Below, piece after piece: positions 18,513-27,186 of a stretch of 64,000 nucleotides of DNA. The stretch spans positions 496,001 to 560,000 of the forward strand of contig NZ_JAGPXB010000001.1 in assembly GCF_018069925.1 (NCBI RefSeq), in the 5' to 3' direction. A program made the position numbers and the translations under genes. This DNA is from Flavobacterium erciyesense (GTDB taxonomy: Bacteria > Bacteroidota > Bacteroidia > Flavobacteriales > Flavobacteriaceae). The notes under the pieces were generated by a model. It saw nothing but the letters and a program-made list of their open reading frames with translations. It searched no databases and was not told the DNA's origin. Positions within the stretch are counted from its first letter, which is position 1; every line of letters begins with the position of its first letter.

Positions 18513-18549
18513 CAACCCTTTCAGAATTAATTACTCTGAAAGGGTTTGA
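18513..18549 (-). terminator. Terminator of lipoprotein paralogue 3
   Basis: Same hairpin as at 17863-17899 (CCCTTTCAGA / TCTGAAAGGG), duplicated with the unit. Confidence 0.8.
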
Positions 18550-18555
18550 GTATTA

Positions 18556-19032
18556 TTAATTACAATTCCCACCGCAATCTTGTGCATTTTGATAATCCTC
18601 AGGAGTTATGGTATACACTTCGGTTTCCTCGTCATTAAACTTTGAATTAAATGGATTTCGATTATTTTCTGCATATTTAATATTAATACCAATATTTGAA
18701 ATAGACGGACAAGTTGTACATTGCTCAGAATAGATACTAAAAATATTGATTTTTGCACTATCGTACACGAAAGCTATATAATCAGATTTAAGTAGATTAC
18801 CCATTGAATAACCCGCACCGCCAGGGGGAGTATATCTGTATTTTTTATTTATTTTAGCACCTTGATTAAGTGTAATAGCATTTTTCAAATCTTTCTCTCC
18901 ATTTAAAAAAGGAATTAAAATTACTGTTTTTCCTGAATCATTTACAATCGTATAATCATAATCTATTACACTTCCTGGTTCGCAACTTGAAATAATTATA
19001 ATTGCAAAAATTAACATGAGTAGTTTTTTCAT
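18556..19032 (-). CDS. Lipoprotein of a tandem three-member family, paralogue 3
   Basis: From MKKLLMLIFAIIIISSC (ATG ending at 19032) the product has 158 residues with lipobox ISSC; a longer reading from an upstream ATG would overlap the small lipoprotein gene and is unlikely. It keeps the family landmarks YDYTIVNDSGKTVILIPFLN and EVYTITPEDYQNAQDCGGNC but has an insertion with extra cysteines (CTTCPS). It is the most distant of the three and is probably co-transcribed with the 47-residue lipoprotein four bases upstream. Confidence 0.7.
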   Translation of the reverse strand: MKKLLMLIFAIIIISSCEPGSVIDYDYTIVNDSGKTVILIPFLNGEKDLKNAITLNQGAKINKKYRYTPPGGAGYSMGNLLKSDYIAFVYDSAKINIFSIYSEQCTTCPSISNIGINIKYAENNRNPFNSKFNDEETEVYTITPEDYQNAQDCGGNCN

Positions 19033-19036
19033 AATC

Positions 19037-19180
19037 TTAGTCTTGCCAGTTGTTAAATAATTCATCTAAGTAAATTTCAGTTGGGTTATCATATCTGTTC
19101 TTGATATTGTCAGAACAACTAACGATAAAAAAGGAACTAAGTACTAGCGCAATAAAATTGAACTGAATTGTTTTATTCAT
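19037..19180 (-). CDS. Very small lipoprotein (47 residues), intact parent of the two upstream remnants
   Basis: ATG at 19178-19180, stop at 19037-19039. The signal is MNKTIQFNFIALVLSSFFIV followed by lipobox VSC (Cys22), and the mature part is only 26 residues, CSDNIKNRYDNPTEIYLDEL then FNNWQD. The mature sequence is repeated, without a start codon, in front of paralogues 1 and 2, and synonymous differences among the copies suggest it was once under coding selection. The stop lies four bases before paralogue 3, so the two are probably translated together. No family is recognised. Confidence 0.55.
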   Translation of the reverse strand: MNKTIQFNFIALVLSSFFIVSCSDNIKNRYDNPTEIYLDELFNNWQD

Positions 19181-19414
19181 TTAGTTTTGGTTTACAAGGT
19201 TAATTCTTACGAAGATATACAAATTAATGTTCAGAATTACCTTTCGAAATAAATTAACAATAAAATAATAATAGAGCAAGAAAAAGGTGAACTACAGTTC
19301 ATCATGCTTTTCAAAACGACGGCTTCAGTGTTTACTTTTCGTGACTTTGAATAAAAGAAAAGTTGACAAAATTCAAGTTAAATTAAAACTGAAATCCTTA
19401 AAAATAACAAGCAA

Positions 19415-19449
19415 AAAAAAGCACGATTTCTAATAGAATCGTGCTTTTT
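19415..19449 (-). terminator. Intrinsic terminator of the BNR-repeat gene
   Basis: The arms AAAAAGCACGATTC-like and GAATCGTGCTTTTT form a strong stem 20 bp after the stop at 19469. The stretch 19181-19414 contains nothing else I can support. Confidence 0.85.
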
Positions 19450-19468
19450 GTATTAGTGCTAAAGTGAT

Positions 19469-22306
19469 TTATTTGGACTCATAAACCTCAAGATTTACAA
19501 CTTCTTTGTCTTTTCCTTTTTGGATGCTCACTTTATTAACTGAAGGTTGTAAATAGTATTTTCCTGTTTTGGCAGGTTCCCATTTTAGTTTTTTGTCTTT
19601 AGCCAACGCTTTTTCGGCAATTGCTTTGGGTACTGCTAAGTCATAAATGTACTTATTCAAACCTTTTTTGGCAGCAACTTTTTGCGAAAGCAACACTTCC
19701 TTGTTTGGGTTTTCTATTTGTACTACAACCTCTGAATCAGAGTTGGAGTAGAACCAAATTTCGGCTTTCGGATCAGTAGGTTTTGACCATACGCTCCAGC
19801 TATTGCCCCATTCTCTTGATTTTCTGATCTTTTTTGGCTCCAAAACATGGATGTTTTTTGCTAATACTTCATCAGTTAGTTGACCAACTGCATCTACATT
19901 TACTTTGTAAATAGAACGACCGTGTGTACCAACAACCAAATCTTTTACTTTCTTTTGAATAACTAAATCATGTACCGCCACAGCTGGCATTCCGTTTGAA
20001 AAATCATCCCAATTTTTGCCACGATTTAAAGATACATACAATCCATTGTCAGTTCCTAGATACAGTACATTTTCATTCGTAGGGTCTTCTGCAATTGCAT
20101 TTACGGGACTCGTAGGAATGTTACTGGCAATACTAGTCCAATTTTGACCATAATCATCAGATACATAAATATAAGTAGTGAAATCATCATTACGATAGCC
20201 GTTTAAGGTAGCATAAACACGTTCTTTTTTATGAGTTGAAGCTACAACGCGAGTTACCCATAAATTTTGAGGTAAGTTGGTTGAAATTTTTGTCCAATTC
20301 ACACCGCCATCTTTCGAAACATGAATCAAGCCATCATCACTACCAGTGTACAACAACCCAAACTGCAGAGAACTCTCGCTAATGCTAGCCAGCGTTCCGT
20401 AAGCTACATTTCCTTCTTTAAAACCTTGCGTCAAGTCAGGTGAAATCGCAGTCCAAGTTTGTCCTTGGTTCATAGAACGGTGCAAAAAGTTCGACCCCAT
20501 GTACAAGATATCTTGGTTGTGAGACGAAAGCAAAATCGGTGTTTGCCAGTTGAAACGGAATGGCTTCTCGTCCTTTTTTGGCTTAGGCGAAACATATTCT
20601 CTTTTGCCAGTAGCGCGATCGATACGGTAGTAATTTCCAAATTGGAAACCTGTAAAAACGATATTCGGATTGCGTTTGTCTATTTGAACTTGCATTCCAT
20701 CGCCACCCATTAAACTTTCATAAGGATACTTCCCGGTTTGTAACCACTCCGAAGAAAAAGTATAGTTGCTTGGACCTACCCAAACCCCATTGTCTTGCAT
20801 ACCGCCATAAATGTTGTAAGGCTCTTGCTCATCAACATTTACCGCATAAAACTGACTCACGCCATGCGAATTTCCCTTAAACCAATGTGCACCATCGTCA
20901 TAAGAAATATTCAATCCACCATCATTTCCGTTGATTAAATGGCCCGGTTTAGCAGGATTCACCCAAACCACGTGATGATCAGAGTGTACATTTTCTTCGC
21001 TAATACTCGTAAAGGTTTTACCGCCATCATCTGATTTGATTACGGGAACACCAGATAAGTAAATTTTATTTGAATTAGAAGGATCTACCGATATTGCGGC
21101 AAAATAATAACCGTAAGAAGCAAATAAATCATCAATAAAGTTTTGATTTGTTTTTGTCCAATTTGTTCCTCCGTTAGTTGATTTATAAACTTCGGCACCA
21201 ATTACCTCGGCATCAGCTAAACTATTGATAGATGCTAGAACTACTTTTCCAGCTTCACTAGGCTGCACGTATCCATTTTCAACCCAATGTTTGATGTTTT
21301 CAGCTCTATATTTTTCAGTTAATCCGTAATTTTTTAAAATCGAATTCAAACTTTTGTTGGGTAATTTCAAAAATTCATCCCCAGGAAGTGAAAATGCTGC
21401 TGGCAAAGCCGTGCTTTTTTTACTATCCAAAGGTCGTTTGTACTGATTGTCAAGAACAGCATACACAGTAGCATCATCATATACTGCGAGACCGATTCTA
21501 CCCACACCTTCGCCGGTAGGGAAACCGCTGTTTGCTGCAGAATATAATTTCCAAGTCGCTCCAGCATCTTCACTTTTATAAATTCCTGATGCTGCACCGC
21601 TTCCAACAAAATCCCATGCTTTTCTGTCTTTAGTCCAAGCAGCTGCGTATTGTATTTTAAAGTTCTTTGGCGAAACAGCCACATCAATAATTCCCGTCTG
21701 ATCGTTCACAAAAAGGGTTTTACTCCAAGTTTTACCACCATCAGTAGTTTTATAAATACCGCGTTCTTCATTTTTTGTGTACAAATGACCTACGACACCA
21801 ACCACTACTTCGTTCGGATTCGCTGGGTTGATAACGATACGGCTAATGTGGTGACTGTCGGTTAAACCCAGGTTCTTCCATGTTTTTCCTTTATCATCAG
21901 AACGTAAAATTCCGATTCCCGCATACGAGGAACGCGACGAATTCACCTCTCCAGTTCCTACCCAAATCGTTCCGTTTTTCCAGTCAATAGCAATATCACC
22001 TACATTTTGCGTAGGCGCACTATCCATAACCGGCACAAAACTCATCCCGTTATTATTGCTATACCACAAACCGCCTGATGCGTAACCTACATAAAATTCG
22101 GTAGGATTTTCAGGATTTACATCTACGTCAACTACACGCCCGCTCATAACGGTTGGACCTACATTTTGTAAATTTAGACTCTGAAAAAGGGATTGTTCTT
22201 GCAGTTGTTTCTTAGCCACTAAACTGTTTTGAACCGCCTCAGCAGAGACCTGTGCAGATGCGACAGTTTGTACAATAAAAGCGGTTAGGAGTATTCTTTT
22301 TTTCAT
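19469..22306 (-). CDS. Secreted BNR/Asp-box (sortilin-like beta-propeller) repeat protein
   Basis: 945 residues with a signal peptide (MKKRILLTAFIVQTVASAQ). The mature protein carries many Asp-box motifs of the form SxDxGxTW (DDKGKTW, TTDGGKTW, SEDAGATW, STNGGTNW, SDDGGKTF, SMNQGQTW, SKDGGVNW, SDDYGQNW, SLNRGKNW), which mark two seven-bladed propellers like those of VPS10/sortilin-type and glycosyl-hydrolase-like proteins. No sialidase catalytic arginines are evident. The C-terminal ~120 residues form a separate beta domain with no clear T9SS sorting signal. A role in extracellular binding is plausible but unproven. Confidence 0.85.
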   Translation of the reverse strand: MKKRILLTAFIVQTVASAQVSAEAVQNSLVAKKQLQEQSLFQSLNLQNVGPTVMSGRVVDVDVNPENPTEFYVGYASGGLWYSNNNGMSFVPVMDSAPTQNVGDIAIDWKNGTIWVGTGEVNSSRSSYAGIGILRSDDKGKTWKNLGLTDSHHISRIVINPANPNEVVVGVVGHLYTKNEERGIYKTTDGGKTWSKTLFVNDQTGIIDVAVSPKNFKIQYAAAWTKDRKAWDFVGSGAASGIYKSEDAGATWKLYSAANSGFPTGEGVGRIGLAVYDDATVYAVLDNQYKRPLDSKKSTALPAAFSLPGDEFLKLPNKSLNSILKNYGLTEKYRAENIKHWVENGYVQPSEAGKVVLASINSLADAEVIGAEVYKSTNGGTNWTKTNQNFIDDLFASYGYYFAAISVDPSNSNKIYLSGVPVIKSDDGGKTFTSISEENVHSDHHVVWVNPAKPGHLINGNDGGLNISYDDGAHWFKGNSHGVSQFYAVNVDEQEPYNIYGGMQDNGVWVGPSNYTFSSEWLQTGKYPYESLMGGDGMQVQIDKRNPNIVFTGFQFGNYYRIDRATGKREYVSPKPKKDEKPFRFNWQTPILLSSHNQDILYMGSNFLHRSMNQGQTWTAISPDLTQGFKEGNVAYGTLASISESSLQFGLLYTGSDDGLIHVSKDGGVNWTKISTNLPQNLWVTRVVASTHKKERVYATLNGYRNDDFTTYIYVSDDYGQNWTSIASNIPTSPVNAIAEDPTNENVLYLGTDNGLYVSLNRGKNWDDFSNGMPAVAVHDLVIQKKVKDLVVGTHGRSIYKVNVDAVGQLTDEVLAKNIHVLEPKKIRKSREWGNSWSVWSKPTDPKAEIWFYSNSDSEVVVQIENPNKEVLLSQKVAAKKGLNKYIYDLAVPKAIAEKALAKDKKLKWEPAKTGKYYLQPSVNKVSIQKGKDKEVVNLEVYESK

Positions 22307-22510
22307 AGGATTGATTTTTGATGCCGAAATTTAAGGATAAATACACGTACCAAAAAATTTTATACTCTAATTAACACCCGTTTCTATCAAAGTTAGTATT
22401 TTTGAATAATCAATAAAAAATCCAGAATAGCACTCAATTGTTTAAAATTAATGAGACAGATAAGTCGTTCTGATTACATTTTACACCAATAAAAAAACAA
22501 AACCCAACAC

Positions 22511-23803
22511 ATGAAATACCATCAAATTGACCGCAATTTATTTATAAAAAACAGAGCGAAATTCATGGCTCAAATGAAGCCAAAAAGTGTAGCTGTTTTT
22601 AATTCGAATGATATATATCCTGTTTCGGCTGATAGTACCTTGCCTTTTGCACAACACCGTGACATCTTTTATTTGAGTGGCGTTGACCAAGAAGAAAGTA
22701 TTTTACTGTTGTTCCCTGACGCGCCTTATGAGCACCAACGTGAGATGGTTTTCTTGAAAGAAACTAGCGAGCACATTGCCATTTGGGAAGGTGAAAAATT
22801 AACCAAAGAACGTGCTTACGAAGTAACCGGAATCAAAACCGTGTATTGGTTGCAGGATTTTGAAAAAGTGTTGTTCGAAATGATGACGCACGCCGAAACC
22901 ATTTACATCAACACCAACGAGCATTACCGCGCCACCGTAGAAACCGAAACGCGTGAAGCCCGCTTTGTAAAATGGTGGAAAGAAAAATATCCTGCACACG
23001 CCGTTGCCAAAAGTAACCCAATCCTGCAACGCCTTCGTTCTGTAAAAGAAAGTGAAGAATTGGACTTAATCCAAAAAGCCTGCAACATCACCGAACTTGG
23101 ATTCAGAAGATTGTTGCCTTTTGTGAAACCAAACGTTACTGAATACGAAATCGAAGCCGAATTAATTCACGAATTCATCCGCAACCGCTCTCGTGGTTTT
23201 GCGTACACGCCTATCATCGCATCGGGTAACAATGCCAATGTTTTGCACTATATTGAAAACAACCAACAATGCAAAGCAGGCGATTTGATTTTGCTTGATG
23301 TAGCTGCTGAATATGCTAATTATTCTAGTGACATGACGCGTACCATTCCCGTTTCTGGTCGCTATTCTACTCGACAAAAAGAGGTTTACAACGCCGTACT
23401 TCGTGTAAAAAACGAAGCTACCAAAATGTTAACCACTGGCACACTTTGGAAACAATACCACATCGAAGTGGGGAAAATAATGACTTCAGAATTACTAGGT
23501 TTAGGACTTATTGACAAAGCCGATGTGCAAAACGAAAACCCTGATTGGCCTGCTTACAAAAAATATTTCATGCACGGAACCTCACACCACATGGGGCTAG
23601 ACACGCATGATTATGGTATTTTGACCGAGCCTATGCAAGCCAACATGGTATTTACCGTAGAGCCTGGAATTTACATTCCTGCCGAAGGTTTCGGAATTCG
23701 TCTGGAGGACAACATTATCGTTCAAGAAAGCGGCGAACCTTTCAACATGATGCGCAACATTCCAATCGAAGTCGAGGAAATTGAAGACCTCATGAACGCT
23801 TAA
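22511..23803 (+). CDS. pepP: Xaa-Pro aminopeptidase (aminopeptidase P)
   Basis: Removes N-terminal residues that precede proline. The 430-residue protein has an N-terminal creatinase-like domain (1-170) and a C-terminal pita-bread metallopeptidase domain. The five metal ligands are visible: Asp in LLDVAAEY, Asp in SSDMTRT, His in HGTSHHMGLD, Glu in TVEPGIYI and Glu in IRLEDNI. It has no signal peptide, so it acts in the cytoplasm. It forms a single-gene transcript ending at a terminator 19 bp downstream. Confidence 0.95.
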   Translation: MKYHQIDRNLFIKNRAKFMAQMKPKSVAVFNSNDIYPVSADSTLPFAQHRDIFYLSGVDQEESILLLFPDAPYEHQREMVFLKETSEHIAIWEGEKLTKERAYEVTGIKTVYWLQDFEKVLFEMMTHAETIYINTNEHYRATVETETREARFVKWWKEKYPAHAVAKSNPILQRLRSVKESEELDLIQKACNITELGFRRLLPFVKPNVTEYEIEAELIHEFIRNRSRGFAYTPIIASGNNANVLHYIENNQQCKAGDLILLDVAAEYANYSSDMTRTIPVSGRYSTRQKEVYNAVLRVKNEATKMLTTGTLWKQYHIEVGKIMTSELLGLGLIDKADVQNENPDWPAYKKYFMHGTSHHMGLDTHDYGILTEPMQANMVFTVEPGIYIPAEGFGIRLEDNIIVQESGEPFNMMRNIPIEVEEIEDLMNA

Positions 23804-23821
23804 AATAGCAAAAAATCAAAC

Positions 23822-23858
23822 CAAAAGCAGTCTAGTTTTCTAGGCTGCTTTTTTTTTT
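23822..23858 (+). terminator. Intrinsic terminator of pepP
   Basis: AAAAGCAGtcTAG pairs with CTAggCTGCTTTT, followed by ten T. Confidence 0.9.
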
Positions 23859-23980
23859 AGGAGCACCACATCCTGCAACTTAAGTCGTACAGTCCTGCTG
23901 TTCGTTTTATTCCCGCTCAAAAAACTGCGGCCCAAAAGCCTTGTTTTTCGATCGGGAGATGCCACTGCCATCAGGGCTAT
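23859..23980 (-). repeat. Structured intergenic element, copy a
   Basis: Read on the minus strand it begins ATAGCCCTGATGGCAGTGGC, passes a hairpin-rich centre with GAGCGGGAATAA, and ends AGCAGGACTGTACGACTT ... GGTGCTCC. The opening matches the copies at 37034 and 43944 (GATnGCAnnGnnATCC core). It has no open frame. It lies between pepP and the AIM24-family gene, antisense to both. Confidence 0.5.
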
Positions 23981-24122
23981 CATTCACAAATCATTTTCAG
24001 TAGTCAAAATGTTAAAACAATTTTAAAATTGTAACGTTACAAATCAGTCAAAGACTTACTTTAAAACTATTAGGAATAACAGTCTATAAAACGAACCAAT
24101 AAAAACTAAAAAACATAAAATC

Positions 24123-24923
24123 ATGCAAGCACACGAAATCGATTACCACATTTACGGCGAAGAAATGCAGTATGTAGAAATAGAATTAGATCCTCAAGAA
24201 ATTGTAGTTGCCGAAGCAGGCAGCTTCATGATGATGGACAACAATATTCAAATGCAAACTATTTTCGGAGACGGATCAGGTCAAGAAACGGGATTGTTTG
24301 GCAAACTACTCAGTGCAGGAAAACGAGTACTAACTGGCGAAAGTCTTTTTATGACCGCTTTCATCAATCAAAACAATACCAAAAGCAAAGTTTCATTTGC
24401 ATCGCCATATCCAGGAAAAATTATCCCAATCGATTTAATGCAATATGGCGGTAAGTTCATTTGCCAAAAAGATTCTTTCCTATGTGCAGCCAAAGGCGTA
24501 TCAGTAGGAATCGAATTCTCTAAAAAATTAGGAACTGGTTTATTTGGTGGCGAAGGTTTCATCATGCAAAAAATTGAAGGCGACGGAATGGCCTTTGTGC
24601 ACACAGGAGGAACGCTCGCTCAAAAAGAATTAGCGGCAGGCGAAGTCCTAAAAGTAGATACCGGTTGTATAGTAGGATTCACAAAAGATGTAGATTACGA
24701 CATCGAGTTTGTGGGCGGAATCAAAAATTCTCTTTTTGGTGGCGAAGGTTTATTTTACGCTACACTACGCGGACCAGGAACCGTATTTATTCAATCTTTA
24801 CCTTTCAGTCGCCTTGCCGACAGAATCATTGCATCGGCACCACGAGCAGGCGGAAGCGGCCGTGACGAAGGCAGTTTATTAGGCGGTTTAGGCCGATTAA
24901 TAGACGGTGATAATAGATTTTAA
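24123..24923 (+). CDS. AIM24 / TIGR00266 family protein
   Basis: 266 residues with the repeated pattern of this family: EIVVAEAGSFMMMDNNIQM, then GGEGFIMQKIEGDG and GGEGLFYATLRGPG in two similar beta-sandwich halves, and a Gly-rich C-terminal tail. The family is widespread in bacteria and shares its fold with the yeast mitochondrial protein Aim24. Its biochemical role in bacteria is unknown. It has no signal peptide. It is a single gene with a terminator at 24929-24958. Confidence 0.9.
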   Translation: MQAHEIDYHIYGEEMQYVEIELDPQEIVVAEAGSFMMMDNNIQMQTIFGDGSGQETGLFGKLLSAGKRVLTGESLFMTAFINQNNTKSKVSFASPYPGKIIPIDLMQYGGKFICQKDSFLCAAKGVSVGIEFSKKLGTGLFGGEGFIMQKIEGDGMAFVHTGGTLAQKELAAGEVLKVDTGCIVGFTKDVDYDIEFVGGIKNSLFGGEGLFYATLRGPGTVFIQSLPFSRLADRIIASAPRAGGSGRDEGSLLGGLGRLIDGDNRF

Positions 24924-24928
24924 AACTC

Positions 24929-24958
24929 AAAGGCTCTCAGAAATGGGAGCTTTTTTTA
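24929..24958 (+). terminator. Intrinsic terminator of the AIM24-family gene
   Basis: GGCTCTCA pairs with TGGGAGC (one G-T pair), followed by seven T. It overlaps the stop codon of the convergent AbiH-type gene. Confidence 0.75.
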
Positions 24959-26185
24959 TTTTAATGGTAGTTTAACTTGAGGTAATGGTTGACAAAGTGT
25001 CTTATTGACTATTTTCTCTCGCATTAATTTTTTCTTATTAAAGTGTCTAGATATATTTTGAATAATTTCAGTGTAATTATCTTTGATAACTTTCCCATTC
25101 TCATCTTTAATTTCATGATAAAACACTTTTATTGATCTACAATTAGAATGCTCAAAAATGGTATTTAAAAGAGTTCTATCTGATAATCCGCAAGAATGCC
25201 CCATAATTATAACTTGAAACTTATTGACATTAATAAAATCAAGTAGATTTTTATAATTAGAGTTCTGTGAGTAGAGAAATGATTTAAAATTTTTTAAATA
25301 TTCATTATCATCTAAATTTTCGATTATTTTATAATCTTCATCCATTTCATCTCCGAAACCAAAATTAATCTGATTACTAAAATCATTTAATCTTCCGTGA
25401 ATTTGCAAATTATAAACTTGTCCAAAACTCCTATCTTTTCCAGATTCTTTTGTGTAATTAATATATTTATCAAGTGTTTTTGTATAATTAAAATTCAGAC
25501 AACAGGTGATTACTTCTTTTCTCTTGTCTGGACTATCTTCTTTATAAAAATCCTTTATCAACTTATAATCTTGATTTGAAAACTCAGCAAAATATTCATC
25601 TGTTCCTCTATTAATTTTTAACAACTCAATAAATGATGTTAAAATTTCTTCATTAATAAAGACTCTACTTTCGAGATAAGATACTAATCCATTTTTTACT
25701 TGATCAAACTCCTTATTTAATCTCAATATTTTGTTTTTACGTAATAATTCAAATTCAACTTTATCTTGTGAAATACCGACCTGCTTAAAATCAACTATGC
25801 TTTTCAGTTGTTTATAATATTCATTTTCAATATCAACCCAATTTTGCACTGATTTTTGATTGATCAACTTAAAAAAATGATTCTTATAGTTGAGTATCTG
25901 TAATCTTGGATATTTACCACTGTGATTATTACCATGCTCTTTGTATATTTCACCATCCAAAAATTTAATCTTTTGATCTAATTGTGAAATACAATTTGCC
26001 ATTCCTTTTAAATTCTCAACTTTTTCAAATTTGAAATGTTGTTCTAAATTTTGAAAGGAAATAAAGTCATCATCGTGATTAGTACAGGCCACTTTCTTCC
26101 AATAATCATCTATAAAATCTTTATAAGAAGTCGGTAAACCATGAGCTAAATCAAATCCGTTACCAATTATAACAAGTCTATTCAT
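24956..26185 (-). CDS. AbiH-family abortive-infection protein
   Basis: 409 residues starting MNRLVIIGNGFDLAHGLPTS, the highly conserved AbiH (PF14253) N-terminus with YKDFIDDYW directly after. Further family landmarks are CLNFNYTKTLDKY, IHGRLND, NFGFGDEMDEDY and a C-terminal VIIMGHSCGLSDRTLLNTIF. In Lactococcus AbiH aborts phage infection by an unsettled mechanism. Here it is a solitary gene, more AT-rich in appearance than its neighbours, placed between two ordinary chromosomal genes without integrase or other defence genes. It was probably acquired horizontally as a single cargo gene. Confidence 0.9.
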   Translation of the reverse strand: MNRLVIIGNGFDLAHGLPTSYKDFIDDYWKKVACTNHDDDFISFQNLEQHFKFEKVENLKGMANCISQLDQKIKFLDGEIYKEHGNNHSGKYPRLQILNYKNHFFKLINQKSVQNWVDIENEYYKQLKSIVDFKQVGISQDKVEFELLRKNKILRLNKEFDQVKNGLVSYLESRVFINEEILTSFIELLKINRGTDEYFAEFSNQDYKLIKDFYKEDSPDKRKEVITCCLNFNYTKTLDKYINYTKESGKDRSFGQVYNLQIHGRLNDFSNQINFGFGDEMDEDYKIIENLDDNEYLKNFKSFLYSQNSNYKNLLDFINVNKFQVIIMGHSCGLSDRTLLNTIFEHSNCRSIKVFYHEIKDENGKVIKDNYTEIIQNISRHFNKKKLMREKIVNKTLCQPLPQVKLPLK

Positions 26186-26379
26186 TTTCTAGGTTGCTTT
26201 TCTCAAATATACTATTTTTAATACAAGTGAATATATAAAATACTTACATGACCTTATATTTCTTATATGTTTAAAACCCTAAGTAGCTACACTGTTTTTT
26301 TTATGCCAACTACCATCATTATTCAGCCAAAAAAAACTAAAACTTAAATGGCTTATATGTTTTGAAAAAATTAAAGCTT

Positions 26380-26387
26380 TAGCTTTG
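26380..26387 (+). promoter_or_regulatory. Promoter -7 box of the alpha/beta hydrolase gene
   Basis: TAGCTTTG matches TAnnTTTG and ends 16 bp before the TTG start codon. No -33 element at normal spacing. Confidence 0.45.
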
Positions 26388-26403
26388 CACAAACATTACA
26401 AAA

Positions 26404-27186
26404 TTGAAACAAATCCTCTTTAAAAACACCACCATTTCCTATACCGATACTGGAAAAGGAACCGCTATAGTTTTACTCCACGGCTTTCTGGAAAACAAAA
26501 AAATGTGGAATCATTTTATTCCTGAGTTAACACAAAGAAATCGTGTCATTACTATAGATTTGTTAGGTCATGGCGCGACAGAATGCTTGGGATATGTGCA
26601 CACCATGGAGGACAATGCCGATGTGGTTCATGCCGTTTTATCAGAATTGCGCATTCGCAAAGCTATTTTTGTAGGGCATTCAATGGGAGGTTACGTTGCT
26701 TTGGCTTTCGCCGAATTGTATTCAGATACTGTAAAAGGATTGGTTTTACTCAACTCAACCGCAAGAGCCGACAGTGAAGAGCGCAAAAAAAATCGGGATC
26801 GTGCTATTAAAGCCGTGAAACAATCTTTTGTAAATTTCATTTCGCTTTCGATTGCTAATTTATTTAGTGAAAACAATAGAGAGCGACTAGCTGCAACGAT
26901 TGAAAATGTCAAAAAAGAGGCACTACAAACACCCTTGCAAGGAATTGTTGCCTCACTAGAAGGCATGAAAATCAGGCAAGATCGGGAAGTATTGCTGCAC
27001 CTTACTCCGTTTCCTAAACTTTTAATTTTAGGAGAAAAAGATCCTGTTTTGAATTATGACGAAACCAAGGAACAAATAGAAAACACGGCAGTACAACTTA
27101 TCACTTTTCCTGATGGACACATGAGTCATCTAGAAAATCAAGACGAATTATTAGCTATTCTATTGTCTTTCTTTAAAGGTATTTAG
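26404..27186 (+). CDS. Alpha/beta-fold hydrolase
   Basis: 260 residues from a TTG start codon (KQILFKNTTISYTDTG follows, the usual N-terminus for these enzymes). Catalytic residues: Ser93 in the nucleophile elbow VGHSMGGY, Asp in GEKDPVLNY and His in DGHMSHLEN. The oxyanion motif LLHGFLENKKMW is at 24-35. It resembles MhpC/MenH-like esterases; the substrate is unknown. It is convergent with the ABC ATPase gene, and their stop codons overlap by four bases. Confidence 0.88.
   Translation: MKQILFKNTTISYTDTGKGTAIVLLHGFLENKKMWNHFIPELTQRNRVITIDLLGHGATECLGYVHTMEDNADVVHAVLSELRIRKAIFVGHSMGGYVALAFAELYSDTVKGLVLLNSTARADSEERKKNRDRAIKAVKQSFVNFISLSIANLFSENNRERLAATIENVKKEALQTPLQGIVASLEGMKIRQDREVLLHLTPFPKLLILGEKDPVLNYDETKEQIENTAVQLITFPDGHMSHLENQDELLAILLSFFKGI

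Noticed and set aside
18550..19065. Longer N-terminus for lipoprotein paralogue 3 from an ATG at 19065
   Set aside because: It would add 11 residues before a perfect lipoprotein signal and overlap the 47-residue gene out of frame; the ATG at 19032 fits the family.
24956..26185. Prophage or full defence island around AbiH
   Set aside because: No integrase, phage structural gene or second defence gene occurs on either side.
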